Program-made: the position numbers and the translations under genes
Source of the DNA: Echinococcus granulosus
Taxonomy: Eukaryota > Platyhelminthes > Cestoda > Cyclophyllidea > Taeniidae
DNA: 64,000 bases
Assembly (NCBI RefSeq): GCF_000524195.1
Contig: NW_020170402.1
Span: 667,750 to 731,749, forward strand
Direction of reading: 5' to 3'
Shown here: positions 23,301 through 38,300 of the stretch, piece by piece
How the letters are laid out: each line of letters begins with the position of its first letter
Numbering within the stretch: position 1 is the first letter of the stretch
Notes under the pieces: model-generated
Database searches by the model: none
What the model saw: only the letters and a program-made list of their open reading frames with translations
Told to the model about the DNA's origin: nothing

Positions 23301-26300
23301 TGCAGGGATTGAGTCTCATGGCAGTGCCATTGAATCACGCTCACATACTCCACACTCTAGTTTTCCTGCTTTTCCGCGTGGCTAGAGCAAAGCCGCTCTG
23401 AGACCGGCACACCGTATAACGACCTTAGGGATAACTTCGGGAAAAGGGCTACTCATGATGTCATGGGAAAATGTTGGCAAATTACTGATTACTAATGCAT
23501 GAATATAGGGAAATTAATTTCTTACTCATCATAACCGGGGTAAGCACAGAGTGCTCTAGATCGTTGCCCGTACAAAGACGGCTGATGTTGCTGTTGCTGT
23601 TCTTGCAGCACAAACTGATTTGAGCCGATACCATGGGATAATGAGGACACAGGAGTCGACACAGAAGCCTCCTGTTTATTCTCTTCTCGCAGCGATATGT
23701 AGAGACCGGAGGGCAATGCCTCGTGATAAGTCGGCACCCCTTGTGATAGTGTAGGTGGTGGTGGTGGAGGTGAAAATGGACCCATCGGGGCAATCGATGA
23801 GGGCGGGGAGAGCATCAACTCAACAGAAGCCGGGGCCTGGGAAATCCACTTATCTAGTTAACAAAACGAGAGCAATTGAACTTCCTTTCTAATTGACAAT
23901 TTAAAAGGCATTCTACTTAAATCCAGCCAAGTAAAAACTCACTTGTTTCTTCAAAGGATGTAGACTTTGGTGGACAAGGGCAAAGAAATTGTTGCTGCTG
24001 CGGTTGTGGTTGCGGCTGCATTGGAGGTGAAGCAGTAGACACAGAGGCTAGAAGAGCATCGGTGGGAGGAAAGGTGAAGGCTGAAGAGGCTGAGGAGGAA
24101 GCGCCGAACCCCCCCGAAGCCGGGGTTATAGGTGAGTAGTGCGGTTGGGGCGCACCCGAAGTTGACGTGCCGCTGTCGCCACGTTGATGATAAGGGGAGG
24201 AAGAGGCTCCGGGGAAGAAAACCGACTGCTCCGCACCAAGCATAGTGAGTGAGGAGTCGGGATAGTCACCACCACCACTGCTGTTACTACCGCTATGATG
24301 CTGGAATTGCTGTAGCGCCATACGGGAAATGTACCTACCTAAAAGAAAAAAAATTGGTTAAATCATGGACCAACACGCCTCCGTTTCTGGCAATTATTTA
24401 TTCAGATTCACTTTGATCACGGAGAACGGTTGGGGCAGAATCTAACAGTTGAAGGTTGTTGAAGATAGGATCCATTTCCTTACGTCCACGCAACGACTGT
24501 GGGGGCGGTGGTGGTGGGGGTGGTGGTAGTTGAGTCGGTTGATGTGCAATCCAGGCGTGTTCGTGAGCCGCTGGGTCTGCTCGAAACTTATGTGGTGACG
24601 AGGGCCCACTAAAAGTAGTGGATGAAGGATGCTTGCGAAATCCAGAACCTCGATGCACAGCCGTTGAAGGAACAGCATCGGACTCGTTGAAATGCAGTTC
24701 TGAGTGTTTACGCGGAAGATCCGTCCTTGCTGGATTGTAGACTCCCTATAAAAACATAATTAACCTATTTGCAATAATTTTGTAAAATAAACAAATTAGA
24801 TAATACAGACGACAGATCAGTTTACCGAGGAAGGTTGACTGAGACTTTGAGTTGGCTGCTGCTGATTGGCGGTAGAGGCGTATTGAGACCAAGGGCGCAC
24901 CGATCGAGAGGATGTTGCAGCAGTGGCGGAGACACAGGGCACCACCGTGGTACCGACAGTAGCTGTAGTAGTGGGCGTGGAAGGCCAATTAAATAGACTT
25001 GCTGAACTTTCTGATTTGGCTTCGGGAAGATCACGAAGCAACATAAGAGACTCGTTTAACTAAAAAAAGCGGAGGGCAAAGGATCAAGAGTTATGGAAGT
25101 GAAAGGGGGAGAAGTGTACACTTTCGAAAGCGATTCTAGAAAATTGAATTAGAGTTACTTCTGTAAATCCACTGATGTGCCATGCTATTCGATCTTGGAG
25201 TCATTTCAGCTAAAGGAACCAAAAAAAGCAATAACAGATCCTCATACATTATTACACCTAAATCAATGGTATTATTTGCTGTAAGGTAGCGTTCCCAAAA
25301 CAATGTCAAGCCGAGAGACAAAAGAGGTGATGCGTTTCTTTATTCTCCACCTTCACTAACCGTCGATTGTGATGCAACTAATAGTAAGAAATGGTGATGA
25401 CAATAATGCATATTCTTGTACTGGTACGTGACACCAATCAGCAGTCACCCACCACGTCTCCTCAAAACGTCTCTTCGGGCACGAGTTGTTGCTGGTGCTG
25501 CCTCCACGCTCCCTATCTACGTTCCCGCTTACGTTCCATCAAAATCAAACCTCCGCGATCTCACTTCTTCCTTCATTCCATTCTTTAATGCGGAGGCATC
25601 GTCGAACTCATCACGAATCCATTAGCCACACCCCCAGTCAACTCAAAGTGTTCTTGGACATGACACCTCTCAGTCCTAGGGCGTACATACGTTTGGAATG
25701 AAGTTTTGGATGTCTCCAGAAAGTAGCCTTGAACGCAAAGCCGATCTTCTAAGTGCATTCTAGTGGACAAGATTCCTTTATCATCTTAACTATTCCTCGT
25801 TGTTTTTCAAACTCCAACTACAAACGACCTCAAAATCCAAAATTCTCGAATATTTCAAACTGAATAAACTCTCATCCAAGCGTTGACATTTTTATCTTAT
25901 GGTTGCACCAACTAGCCCATCGCCCTAATCACACAGAACAGGATACAGAGGAAGGATGTAACCGAGATTTGATTGGGCAGCGTTAATTGACACCTCGGAA
26001 TTTGAGAGCGTAGGGAAGGGAAGGAGTGGAGCAAGAGACAGATCTGTGGCAAGGAGGGGAGAGGTGAACGGGGGAGGTCTATTTAGACGGTACGTAGACT
26101 GCAATTCCCATCGGAGAGGCGACAAAAGTATTCCCTTTTCCTTCCCTCATGCCACTTGGTGGCATCCCAGTAGTCTCACCAGTTTTGGCAGTCTCAAAAG
26201 ACTCTAGGATGGCTTTTCGAGCAACAAACATCTACTTATCTTGTTGGAAGGGTTTGAAAATCAAATATTTTCTCCACTAATCAGGTGAATTGAACAATGA

Positions 26301-29300
26301 TGGCTGGATAAAGTAGAATCAGCAGATGAGTAAAGTGGAGTTCAAAAAAAGATATGCCAATAATTTAGAATAAACCATTACATTAAGTTCTTATTAAATG
26401 CAAGTGGGCAAAAAGGATAGTCAAACTGAAAGGTGGAGTCCTGAGGTAAATTATGAGTGCCTTATGAAGTCAATTTTGACATTTATGATGGATTAAAAAC
26501 GGAAACTATAGCACATATTACAGTGGATGTAGAAGAATTGAAAAAGGGGCGATTCTTTTATTGTATCAATGGAAAAGGAGGTAGTTTTCTTTAAAAAAGG
26601 ACATCAGGACGGCAATACTGATAAGGAGATTTAACCCCAACTTCTCAATATTCTCAGCATTTTGAGGAAGTAAATGACCCAGTCGCCAATAGTAAACAAA
26701 ATGGTTTAAATCTGACCCTTATCACCAAGGTTAGAAGGAGAGGTATCATCAAATCGGCTGCGAATTTAGATTTTTGACCAATCAGAGGGTGAAAGGGATT
26801 CTCTTCATTGGGAGGATAGAGAGAGGGGGGAATAAAGAAAAGGCCTCAATGACATTTGTGTTTAATCTTTATGACTCCCGAGGGAGTTGCCACCGCGACA
26901 ATGGAGTCAATAAGTCATAGGATTTATCAATATTCCCCAACTAAATAGGTTCACCCCGTGGACGCACTGCGGAGGGTGTAAAGGGGTCTGGCAGTTGGGT
27001 TAGTAGAGGGTGGGTTTCAACAGCTGTCATTTCTCGACAGAGATGAAGCGCGGAAGTATCGTCCACACACACAGAAGTGATCAATCAGAAATGAGTACGG
27101 ATGAAATAGACATGGGTCTGATGACTTGGGTACATCTCACCGAGGCATGATCAAGAGATGTGGCCCACTAGTAGCATACAAAATCGTTTCAGGCACTGTG
27201 CGGATGATAAAATGAATACACCCTCTACGAAAGATGCTCCGTTTTTGCTGCTATCAAGTTTACACTCGGTTTCATCTATTTGCTTCAACTGCAATCTCGA
27301 AAAGGCCTGAGAAGCCTATCAATCCCGAATTCTGCCTTTTTACACTGTCCACTATCAAGGCATCAAACAGTTCTAGTCCTGTGAAATACTCCATCTCAAG
27401 GCCTCCTACGTGAAGTTAGAAGCCATTTCTAGAAAAGAAGAGATATTTAATTCCGTTGATTGACAGTTTCGTCAGAAGTGTTTTTCCAATTTCACGCGAT
27501 AATATGTTAATGTATTGTAATACTTTGATTGGCTGTTCAACTCTTCATTTCGGCTTCGCGGGCACTTAAGGCTCCGTCTTTGTACCTCCACTGGGTGGAA
27601 TGGCCTCTGGGCCACATCAGTAGCCCTCCAGCCCTTCCAGACGATGGCAACATATATTGGCCCGTTATTATGACTTCCTTCGTACTCAAGAATGAATTGG
27701 AGCACTATATCGGTGGCCCCGGAATGCAAACCCGATCCTAAAGGACAGCTGCCCTAACTTCCACTTTTGAATGCTAACCCTCGACGTGGCGGAAGAAGGA
27801 CATCTGCTGCAGATAGAATGCGTGACGATCCATAACAGAAGGGTCGAAAACGGCGTCTAACTTCAGTATCTACCCCAGTCTCGTGTTCTAAAGGGATGTT
27901 GTTAACAACTGAGCCGACGCCAACCGTCAACCATCTAGAAAAGTCCATTACGAAGCTCTCCATGGTACCTATATGAAGATGTGACCACGCAATACCTCCT
28001 TCACCTCTCTACTAGCTGAACAGAAGCCAGACAGATATGGGGCTAGGAAGCACCGAATTGAGAACAAAGTGGCAAGAGAAAAGAGACACAAAGCCTCATC
28101 CCCGCAAAATTATTTCAAACCCCGTCCCTTATTCAATGACTCTGCTTTTAGGCCAGTGTTCATACGATTAGCGATGGACATATGTGATAGCCAAAGTATT
28201 CCCCTTCCCTCAATACAGTTCCCAAGCAGGACGAAACTCCGGATCCAGTGGAAGTGTCAAGAGGGACCAGTGACGTTGCGGTCAAATATATGCCCAGTTG
28301 CACGTAAATTTGATGACTAACGCGGTTCTTACATCACTAAGTGAGTTGTAATGATCGATGTGGGAGACTGACTAAGACGATCACTGGGGACGGAGATGAG
28401 GGCTTTGTATTGCTTTTAGTACTCGTTTAACTCTTCATCCTGGTTTTGTGGGCACTTAAAGCCTCCGGACCATGCCAGTAACCACCAACCTTCCTGTACG
28501 CCGCCAATACACTTTCTGTCCTAGAATTATGTCTTCTTCCTGCTTCAGGAATGATTAGGGACGCTACGGCATCTATTTGCTTAGTCTAGGTTTAATCTAT
28601 ATGGAATTGGAACCTATTCTGCCATCCACCATGTTTCCTTACCCTTCTATTTTCTTGCAAATAATCGCAACTCATACGATAACGTCGAAAAAATAACAAA
28701 TAACTCCGTTTCAGATACCATTTACTCAATAAACTTTTCATTCCAATGATTATGTCAGTGAACCATTCAACAAGGTGTCCGAGCTACCAGAAGGCTGTAA
28801 GCACTGGTCTTTTGGTTTCTAGCAACGCATTGCCGACTTCTTCAAGACCAAGTTTACAACCATATAATGATGTAATACATTTACCTACTTGGTCGGTGAT
28901 GAATTGATGCGGAATCAGGATCTATACGGTTATCTAACGCGTTTCTTACCTTCACAACTCACTAAACAGTTGCAAATTTGATGACAACTTTGAAGAACCT
29001 TGAGATAACCCAACTTACGACTCTAAGGCCAGCTTAATCTCAAAAGTTGGATGGACGGAGTAAAGGCAACAGCTCGATGTTTTGAGGGTTACTTGCACAA
29101 ATAACCTTGAAATAAACAGGGTCCAAGATCAGACACTTTGACCCACAGGAAGGTTCATAAAAGCCACTTTTAGCGAATGTTCGATGGCCTCCACTTTGCT
29201 AACTTTTGTTCAAGGGTCGTATTTTCGGGACCCATTTAAAGGTTCAGTATAATTCCTTACCATAGAGCTTCATTCCAAACGTATGTACGCCCTAGGACTG

Positions 29301-32300
29301 AGAGGTGTCATGTCCAAGAACACTTTGAGTTGACTGGGGGTGTGGCTAATGGATTCGTGATAAGTTCGACGATGCCTCTGCATTAAAGAATGGAATGAAG
29401 GAAGAAGTGAGATCGCGGAGGTTTGATTTTGATGGAACGTAAGCGGGAACGTAGATAGGGAGCGTGGAGGCAGCACCAGCAACAACTCGTGCCCGAAGAG
29501 ACGTTTTGAGGAGACGTGGTGGGTGACTGCTGATTGGTGTCACGTACCAGTACAAAATATGCATCAGTGTCATCATCATGCCTTACCTCCACCACCTATT
29601 AAATCCTTCACAGCCGACACCTGCCCACTCAAAAGATGAAACGTCAAGAGACAAACTAACCAGTCAAAGGTAGTAACAATATTGCCTCCTTACAACGGGC
29701 AGATGAAAAAAAACCAAATTAACAGACTGAGAAAATAAACAAATAAGAACAATCGGATGATTTATGCACAAGATCTATGAACACCAATTACCTTTTCTTA
29801 TTCTGAATCAGAGAAGGTAAGACTGAGAGGAAGAGAGATAAAAGGAGTCATTTTGGTCTCCAAGACGGGTTTACAACCCCCCTCGCCCCCTAGAACAATA
29901 CCAAGTCCAATCTTATTCAGTGCATCGAACGTGGAGCAGTAAAGAGAGCATCTACCATGTACGGCTGACTTTGAAGAGTCACACAACGGAAGAATTGCTG
30001 GAGGTGTGACGCCTTTTGGAAACCACTTCATTTTCGTGATCGAGAATAGAACTAGATAATGTTTGAATGAATCAAAATATTCCCTAAAAACACTTATGTT
30101 TCACGAATGGAGGGCGAGAGGAGTGAAAACAGGTTGCAACTATGCGATGCTAGTTAATCCAATTTCTCTAATCAAATGATCTTCAAATTAAGCAAATGTC
30201 AACGAGAAAGACGATAAGCGTTCAGGATGCACTTTCTGCATAAAATACACCGCCCAGCCTTCAGCATTTCTTCCCAAATGAATACATCCTCAATGCAACA
30301 GTTTGCTTGTCATTAGAAATGAAATTTGGTTAAATAGCCTTTTCAACCTTTGAAATTTGGGTTACACGAAGCTCTAAATAACGTGAATAACTACTCTTTA
30401 AGGTACTAATGGATTCGCTTCCAGGCGCGGAGGCCCTATAACCCCTTCAGTGTTAAAACTGAAATGAAAATCGATGCACCGGTACGTACCGATCGACCAC
30501 TAACTCCCAACGGCAATTGCTGTGCTTGTTGCTGCTCCTGCTGATGCTTCTTTAACTTAGCTGCAGTCGCTGAGGCAGCAAGGGGTGTCGATGATGGGGA
30601 AGGTGGTTGCGGTGGCTGTGGCGGTTGGGCCTTAGCAGAGGCAGTAACACCAGGTGCGTGATTCAGTCCATACCCCCCATGGAGACGCATGTGTCCATTC
30701 AACGCGGATTGGTTCTTGAAGCGCCGCGGACAGAGGCTGCAAGCGACTACTCTTGGCTCCTCCAGTGGCAGAGCCATTAGAACCGCCTTGAGGCGCTCCG
30801 AAATTGCGGGACTGACGCGTCCGCTGGCTCCACTACCACCGCCATCACTGCCTCCGCCATTGGAGCCAGCGACGGCGGAGAGCCATGGCGAGTTTCTGCC
30901 GTTGGTGACTTGAGGGAAGATAGAGAAAAAAAGTCAGAAGGTGCCAATGCAGTCGGTGAGCGTTATAATGTGCTGCACAAAATTGTGATTCAAATTCGGG
31001 ATTATTTGCGTGAGTTTCTCGGTTATCCTGAATCAGGGTCTCCACACTGGTAGTACAGAGCCATCTATCCATACCAATCTCATTCTACCAGACTGACAGC
31101 TTCTATGCATGCTGATAGAAAGACTATATTTAGATTCCCAGAATCGATGAGGTGTTCAAAGACAAGTATGGATGAACATTGGTGAGAGCGTTGAACAGCA
31201 CAACAAAGTGCTGTAGAAGACACACGCTACAGATAGCTGAAGGGATGCTAGAAGAGTGTCAGCCTTATAGGGAATCACCCTACAGTGAGTAGACAGGAAC
31301 AAGACTAGAGTTAGACAAACAAGACCATTTCACCAGTAAATGACAACAGCAAACTACGAAGATGAATTGAACAATCAATACCCTTCCAGGTTACAAAAAG
31401 CTAGGAACAACCAAGATGGACAGGTTGACAGCAATGAACTACCGTCGAAGAGGACGGAAGGAATGAATACAAAACTCGGCTTCGTGAGGCCAACTTATGC
31501 TATATGAGACACGCTCGCCATGGGAGGTTGCCGCATGATTGTTAGAGTTTCAATTAAAAGAGTCTGTTTTTTACTACTAACGAAGGATCAGAGTGTGATG
31601 TGCTACATTGGGTTGGAACAAAGGAGCTTGCGTAGCGCAGCAGTCTGAGACGATAAAAAGGGGTGGGCACATTATGACTCACTGCTTTTATTGCCTTTTG
31701 ACAAGAGCGAACGTTCCAAGGGAGACCGAGATAGGAGAACAGGTGCAACCTAGTGAGACTAGACGCAACCTCCGATCTCTACAACCGACTCTTACGTTTT
31801 ATCACTCCAGATAAAACAAAGTGCAACTTTTTATCACGTTGACTGATTTAGGAAGAGTTCATCAGTATTCTCATCACCTCATAAACCCTATTCCTAGTTT
31901 ATCCATTAATAGGATGTAAATAACGCTGTAGATAGTGGGAACCCCAGGAGCAGGCGGAGGTGCCTTCCTAGCCAATAACCAAAGCTACTAGTTCAAAATC
32001 CAAACAACAACTCTGCTCGTGACATTATGATTGACATTAAAATACTTGAAGCACTCTTAATTGTACTACTGAACAATTGCCACCGGATCTACGACGGATC
32101 AAGTCAGCGCGACCAATGACTACAGTGAGACGGGAGGGATAATAGCGGCTAGGTTCTTCATAGGTGGGTGATGAGACAGCAGTAGACGAGTGGCCTTCTT
32201 ATCAGTGAAGAGAGGCTAGATGGCTGCGAATATAGGAGTGGCATGAACGAAACCAACTTCCCCCTGTTGATAGGATGGGCGAGTCGCGAAGTTATAAATT

Positions 32301-35300
32301 CGATGACAACGATGCTTCAAGTTGCGGCTAACATATATGCATCCGATTGGATTGAAACCAACCGTGTGAGAGAAACAAAGATGTATGTTTTCACAAAAGG
32401 ATATTCTAACACAAGCCCCAACCAAAAAACTAGTGCCGAAAAGCAGTCGGTCACTTTAAAGCCTTAAATCTCTACGTGGACAGAGGGACCCACCTACTTC
32501 GACGGGCATTAGGCAACATTAGCAGTAGTGACTGAAATAGATTTCCACACGCACATACACGCACGCACACCACGTCGAGCCACCTAATTGGCTGGAGAGA
32601 AAGCCAAGATGCAGTTGGCCTTGCCGCGTCATACACACACAAAGCCATGTCTTGCCTTGCCTCCACCACCATCGGCACCGTCTTGATCGTGCGCGCGTGC
32701 CGTATGCCCGTGCGTGCACGCACCGTGGAAGGGACTTTTCTCTACTCCCGCATCAGACACGACAAGGAGGGGAGGGAGGATAGTAATTAGGCATGGGGTG
32801 GGGGTGGGAGGAGATTGAGTGAAGTAAGACAGCAACATGATGCGACACAATGCGCTACGTGGCAGAGGGCAGGATAACGCAACAATGGTGAGTCGACCCC
32901 ATGATGGTTTAGTGGGCGAAGCGACGTCCGTTTCTGACCTGATGCACCCCGTGTTTTTAGCTTTCCATTTTCTCGATAGGGCAAGCTATGAGCACATAGG
33001 ATCGTATCTTGCCGTTCCCACAACTGCTACCACATTAAATGAGCACTGGTATTCGCAGAAGCTCCGTTGGAACTACCGATCTTTCTGATGGTCTAAATTC
33101 AATTCGATACTGATGTGTCACCAAAACACTGATTTATCACACTCATATTTAATGAAAACTCGTACACCTTACTGTTATAAGAATAAAGAACCACAGAAGA
33201 ATGACAGCTGCTTTAATTGTGCGCACGACTATGCGTGCCTTTTCAGCCGCCTCAAGATTCGGCCTCCATGGTGTCAGCGTGAAGTTTTGAAATGTCCACC
33301 TTCTCAGCTGGTCGCCCAGCCCCTCTGAGGTAATTATAGCAGTAATATCTCCAGACTCAAATGCTTTATAACGCCGTGCTGTGGGGTAACTCAAGAGAAA
33401 GAAACCTACATAAACAGCTAAAGCAATGAAAAAAAAAACACGATCAGTGTGGTGCTGCGACTACCAGCTTAAATATTTGTTTTGGTTTTGCGGGCACTTA
33501 AGGCACCACCTTTGTGCTTCTGCTGGGCGAAATGCCCACCGGGCCATGCCAGTAGCCTCCCAGCCCTTCTGTACATCGGCAGAATATATTTGGCACTCGA
33601 AATATGTCCCCTTTCGCCTCCAAGGGGACATGGGCAGCTACACTAAAATGAACAAGTTGAAACCGTCTGCAAGAAGGTACTCGCATCATTGATGTAGACA
33701 CTGGGCGAAAAAGGGGGATTCGATGCCTCCTCGTTATCAGAATCAGAGATGACGACTGATAATTGAAGCCTACTAACTGTTGAACATCGCCTAGCCTTCA
33801 AGACACCAAAAATGCAGTCCTACAATACTATTTACCAGAGGACGTGGCTTATGAAGCAACCGGAGTCTACGATGAGCCGAATTGGAGGGCCCTCCAGCGG
33901 TAACGGGAGGTCACCATACCACTGTCAAACATATTTCGCGGTTGATTTTAATTATGATGGCCAATGCGAAAGAACAATCAAAATGAGAGTTAAAGCTAAA
34001 TAGGGGGGAGGGGGGAAAGGAAAAGAGGGATGCTTCATTCCGCTTAACCATTAGTGTTAGGCAGACGCTTTCCAGTCTCCTGCAGTATCTGCGCTACTAG
34101 TCTCTCATCCCCTTAGTGTGTTGCTAACAAAGGCCATTACAAAGTGGTGGGCCTTTTAATGCCTGCCGTGGAGATTAGCACTAAAGATTTAGGACGTCCC
34201 CTTAACATGGATTTCCAATCAAGAGACGATAGAGGGGTAAAAGCCCACACCTAAGAAATACAAATTGTCGGTTCCCACTGCAATAGTGTATACGCATCAC
34301 TGAGGCCGTGGCTTTGATAGCCCAACCGCTACTACTGCTACTTTTCAAACCGAAGAGTCCGAAATACACAAGCAGTATAAAGTTTGACAATTATTACGTC
34401 TGTCACATTTGGCCTCCACTGCTCGATATCGTAAAGGTCCACCGGACTTAGTTGCCCTCCTTCAAAACCAGACCTCTTCGTAAAATGAGCTAGACAGGTT
34501 GAAATGGGGAATAAAGGACTTCACTGGATTAATAATTAGAGTTGAAGATTCATTTTAAATATGACATCTAATTTGCTGAATTGGGACCAGGATGAATAAG
34601 CTGGAAAGCAGTGTGACTAAAGTAGTGAATAGCGTTAGGTTTCGTTGTTGATTCCATTGTATTGTAGTACTTTGTTTGCTTACCTCTGTGCTTTCGTAAC
34701 GGGCCACTTAGGGACTCTGCCACTGTACCCTTGGACGTCGACAAGGCCTCCGGGTCATTCCAGTAGCCCTAAGACCTACTATACTTCGAAAATACATATT
34801 CTGCTCAAGCATTACGCCTTTTTCAGCCTCAGGACGCTACAGTATGACTTGAGATGAGTCCACCTGCAAACACTCAACTCTCCATTATGCTTAACCCTGA
34901 TCTCAGTCTAGCTTTCAAAGGAAAGCATTGGTTACCTTAATTATATCTACAATCAAGTAGTCCTTTCCAGCCTCTGTGATGGCGGCGTAGATGTGAGATG
35001 AAACAGCAGAGGTACTAAAGACTCAAACTTTGGAAACAGGACATTTCATGCACCTTTGAAGCCAAGAATGCTGGCTGCAAGATCACATAAAGGTAGCGGA
35101 TAGCTGTTAGGTCGGACTAAATAAGGGGTCAAAAAATAAACTTTACAGACATTCACAGGGCTTTTAGGACTGACTTTTAAAAAGGAAAGAAATTCCCTTT
35201 TAGTGTGATTGAGAGGTAGCTGATAACAGTCAAACAGAGTGATTTTCATTGGCATTATGCTTTAATTAAGGGAGAAAGGGACTAGGAGCCAGTGTAAAGG

Positions 35301-38300
35301 TTGGGAAAAGAAAAGATCTGATGATCCTTCACAGAGCTGTGACAAATACTTTTCCTAATGACATCTTTAAGGACGCGATTTCCTCGGATCCTGAGGTTTA
35401 AACTATCATCTTGGTATCATCCTGGTCTGCTCGCGCCTAGAGTCTCTCAGCTCCACGGCGCTTTAGAGGGAAGCCTTTAGCACTTACAGATATGGACCTT
35501 ATTGCGTCTTCAGGAATTACTTGCGGCACTGCATTAGTGGTAGCGATCCATTTGAAATTAGGTTTTAGCTACCCAAAATCGGCATGGTATTCGAGGTACA
35601 CAAAAAACACTCCATCTTGTTCCTTCTAAACAAACGTCACTGCTACAAGTGATTGGCGTATCGGATGCGTCTATTACACAGCATGCTTCAGGTTTAAGCA
35701 CTGCAAATCGTCTCCTAGTATATGCCCTCTTCGTAGAGGATGCAAGACTCAGGGATCCCAAACAAATCTAACGAAATGGGTAACATTCTCTCTATAATGC
35801 AGTTCTGTCTTCCCGGGCTGTTGATTACAATAAACGTAGACTCGTTGAAGTCGGATCAAAAATGTGATTACAGGGAGCATCGGAGACGGTGTTTAAAAGG
35901 GAGAATGAACTACTTAACTACAATGATTCCCATTTTCGTGGCACTGAAGCCCACCCACATCCTTCAGCAAGAAGGTAGCAGCTTACTCTTCTAGGTCCTT
36001 ACGTTTCATAACGTCTTCAGGGATGGGTCAGAGTTATGTAGCATCTAAGTATAACAGCGCCCATTGGAGGCGCAAATCTAAGATCAACGAGCCACCGCGG
36101 TCAGACCATTCCCAAAGGTATTTCCTCTCAAAAGGAAAGGGGGGGGGGGGGAATACAGCCAAAGTGGAGGTAAAAAGACAAAGAAAAATACCAAAACTTC
36201 GTAGAACTTTTAAGAAGAAGACTACTTCCCCATAAAAAGAGGGCAGTGAAACACACCTTTGGCACCAACGAGTTGTGCCAGGCTGTTGCCATTAGAGCTG
36301 GTGGAAGGGACGAAGGCAGAGGCGGATGAGGTAGCGACAGCAGCGGAGAGCTGTGTCATCTTGGCTACGGCCTCGGCGATGCTGGCCTCGCCTTCCTCAG
36401 CGGCTCGGGAGAGGAAGCACCAGGACTCGTACTCATCGGGGTGCGCATTCTCGTAGTGCCGACGCAGGGAACGCGCATCGCTGTAGGACTTGTCGCAGAA
36501 CTGGCATCCATGTGGCTTCTTCGAAGCATGCGTCAACTTGTGACCATTCCTGCCGAGATGGAGATGGAGAGAGGGAGTAGTGAAACAAGGCCATTCCACT
36601 ATAATACTGACATTGGCGGTGCCTATACCAATATGCATTGTACCTCACAAGGCAGCTCCAGAGAATGCTCAACTCTAGAGAGGTAGGAACGAGTAGCTTC
36701 TACTGACAATAATCATGCAGTAGATATGCCTGATTCTCAAGTATCGGAAATGGACACAACTAGACAAGGGATTACGAACTTACTCTCGTCTACCATAACA
36801 GGATTGTGCCCGTTGTAATCAAGAGATTTGACTATACGAGCCGACTCCCGCAGTGATGCTATTGAGCCCGGCTCATACCACCTATGCTGCAAGCTGCCCA
36901 GCCCCTCTGCACGCTTGGAAAAAAACAACTCTCGGGTTCTCATGGGTCGCAGCAACCTTGGGGATTACTCACAGCCTACATTAGTGAGAGCGTCGACGAA
37001 CCCATGTTGAGACAATAGCTCCGCAAAGCTACTCTACGTTGAGAGTTACAAGACAGGCAGACTATCGGTGTTGCATGGACTACGTGATATCAGTTTCAAA
37101 GACCATTCAAATCTTTCAAGAACTGAAATAAACATTCGCTATTGGAAAAAGAACCACCGGAACCGTTTCGTAGCTCCGACAAAGTGCCATAATTGAGTAA
37201 AATTGAACCACTTATATCGACAGAAGGTAGGGACTATAATAAAACTCCATACCTTAGCCTCCTATAAAAGAAAAGCTTTCGAAGAGAAGTGAAGGAAAAC
37301 CTTATTTATCGTTCTTCTTTGTATATATTTGCGTGCAAGTGTGTGTGAGTTGGCACTTCAGCCAAATAATGCACCATTGACGTCAGCAAAATCCTCTGAC
37401 ATTTGCACACACACGCGCATGAACACGAACGAATGAAGGCATGAATAAATGAAGAGTGAGGACTCAGTAAGACGACGCCACCCGCCGCCATTACAGCAGT
37501 ACTCGTCATCGTCGTTGTTTGTTTACGTAGATAAAGGACAAAAAAATTTAGTCGCTAGCCAACGAAATGAGAAAGGAAGGGGGAAAGAGAATCATCTGAA
37601 TATGATGTCAGTTGCAGCAGTACCTTGGCAACAGGTAATGGGTGCTATCACCATCATCATCATACATTTGGGATGGTAAAAGCGACTGCGACCAAACTTG
37701 ATTACACAGCCTTTTAAAGTCGCCCAAGTTCTCCACATCAATCAAAAGAAAATGGAATCTCGATGATCAGATAATGGATATCCAACATTCCAGCCAGAAG
37801 TGAGGCTTCCCAGCATTATGTTGTGATATTGAAATCGGATTTTATGGTTTGCTTATCCTGAAACAAACACATACGAACACTGCAACAGTCCCACTGAATG
37901 CTTAAGCAGAGAACAAGATGGAAACCTGGGATAGAAGAAAATAGGTGGAATCAGACATTGGTGAAGTGGTCTGACTGATCTAGTCAGAAATTTGATCAGG
38001 CTTTTCTTAAACAGTGATGAAATTGCCCTCTAAATCCTACCCTCAGCTCCTGGAATAATCAAATTTACTTAAAAACGGCGTCTTTTGAGGAAACTTTACC
38101 CTTCTCAGGAGGAAAATTAGGTCCAATACAGTCACCCGTCGTCAGGAGGTAGCAATTCGGCAGGACAGCTTGAGTGGAATAAAATAAGGAAACTGACCAC
38201 TGATTTTTGCAAAATTATGGTGAAACACCCCTTCAATCGGCAACTTTCATTCTGAAAATGATTCCTCCTCTCAGAACAAGTCAATCTGCTTTGGAAGACA

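Larger units (their letters stand above)
25060..30489 (-). other. 5.4-kb intron of the ELM2-SANT gene with repeats
   Basis: This intron separates the fourth zinc-finger exon from the low-complexity exons. It contains both arms of the near-perfect inverted repeat (25378-25704 and 29269-29600) and two family A repeats (about 27507-27700 and 28400-28585). No exon, transposase or reverse transcriptase is recognisable between them. Confidence 0.6.
30909..36256 (-). other. 5.3-kb intron of the ELM2-SANT gene with repeats
   Basis: It contains two family A repeats (33475-33650 and 34652-34852), an alternating AC/GC-rich stretch near 32545-32730 and a poly-G tract at about 36141-36152. No exon is recognised. 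Confidence 0.6.

Noticed and set aside
25391..25701. Plus-strand frames of 65-71 codons, repeated at 29270-29595 on the minus strand, as a conserved duplicated gene
   Set aside because: The two copies are the arms of the inverted repeat; three frames are open at once and none has a known motif, so DNA-level identity explains the shared proteins.
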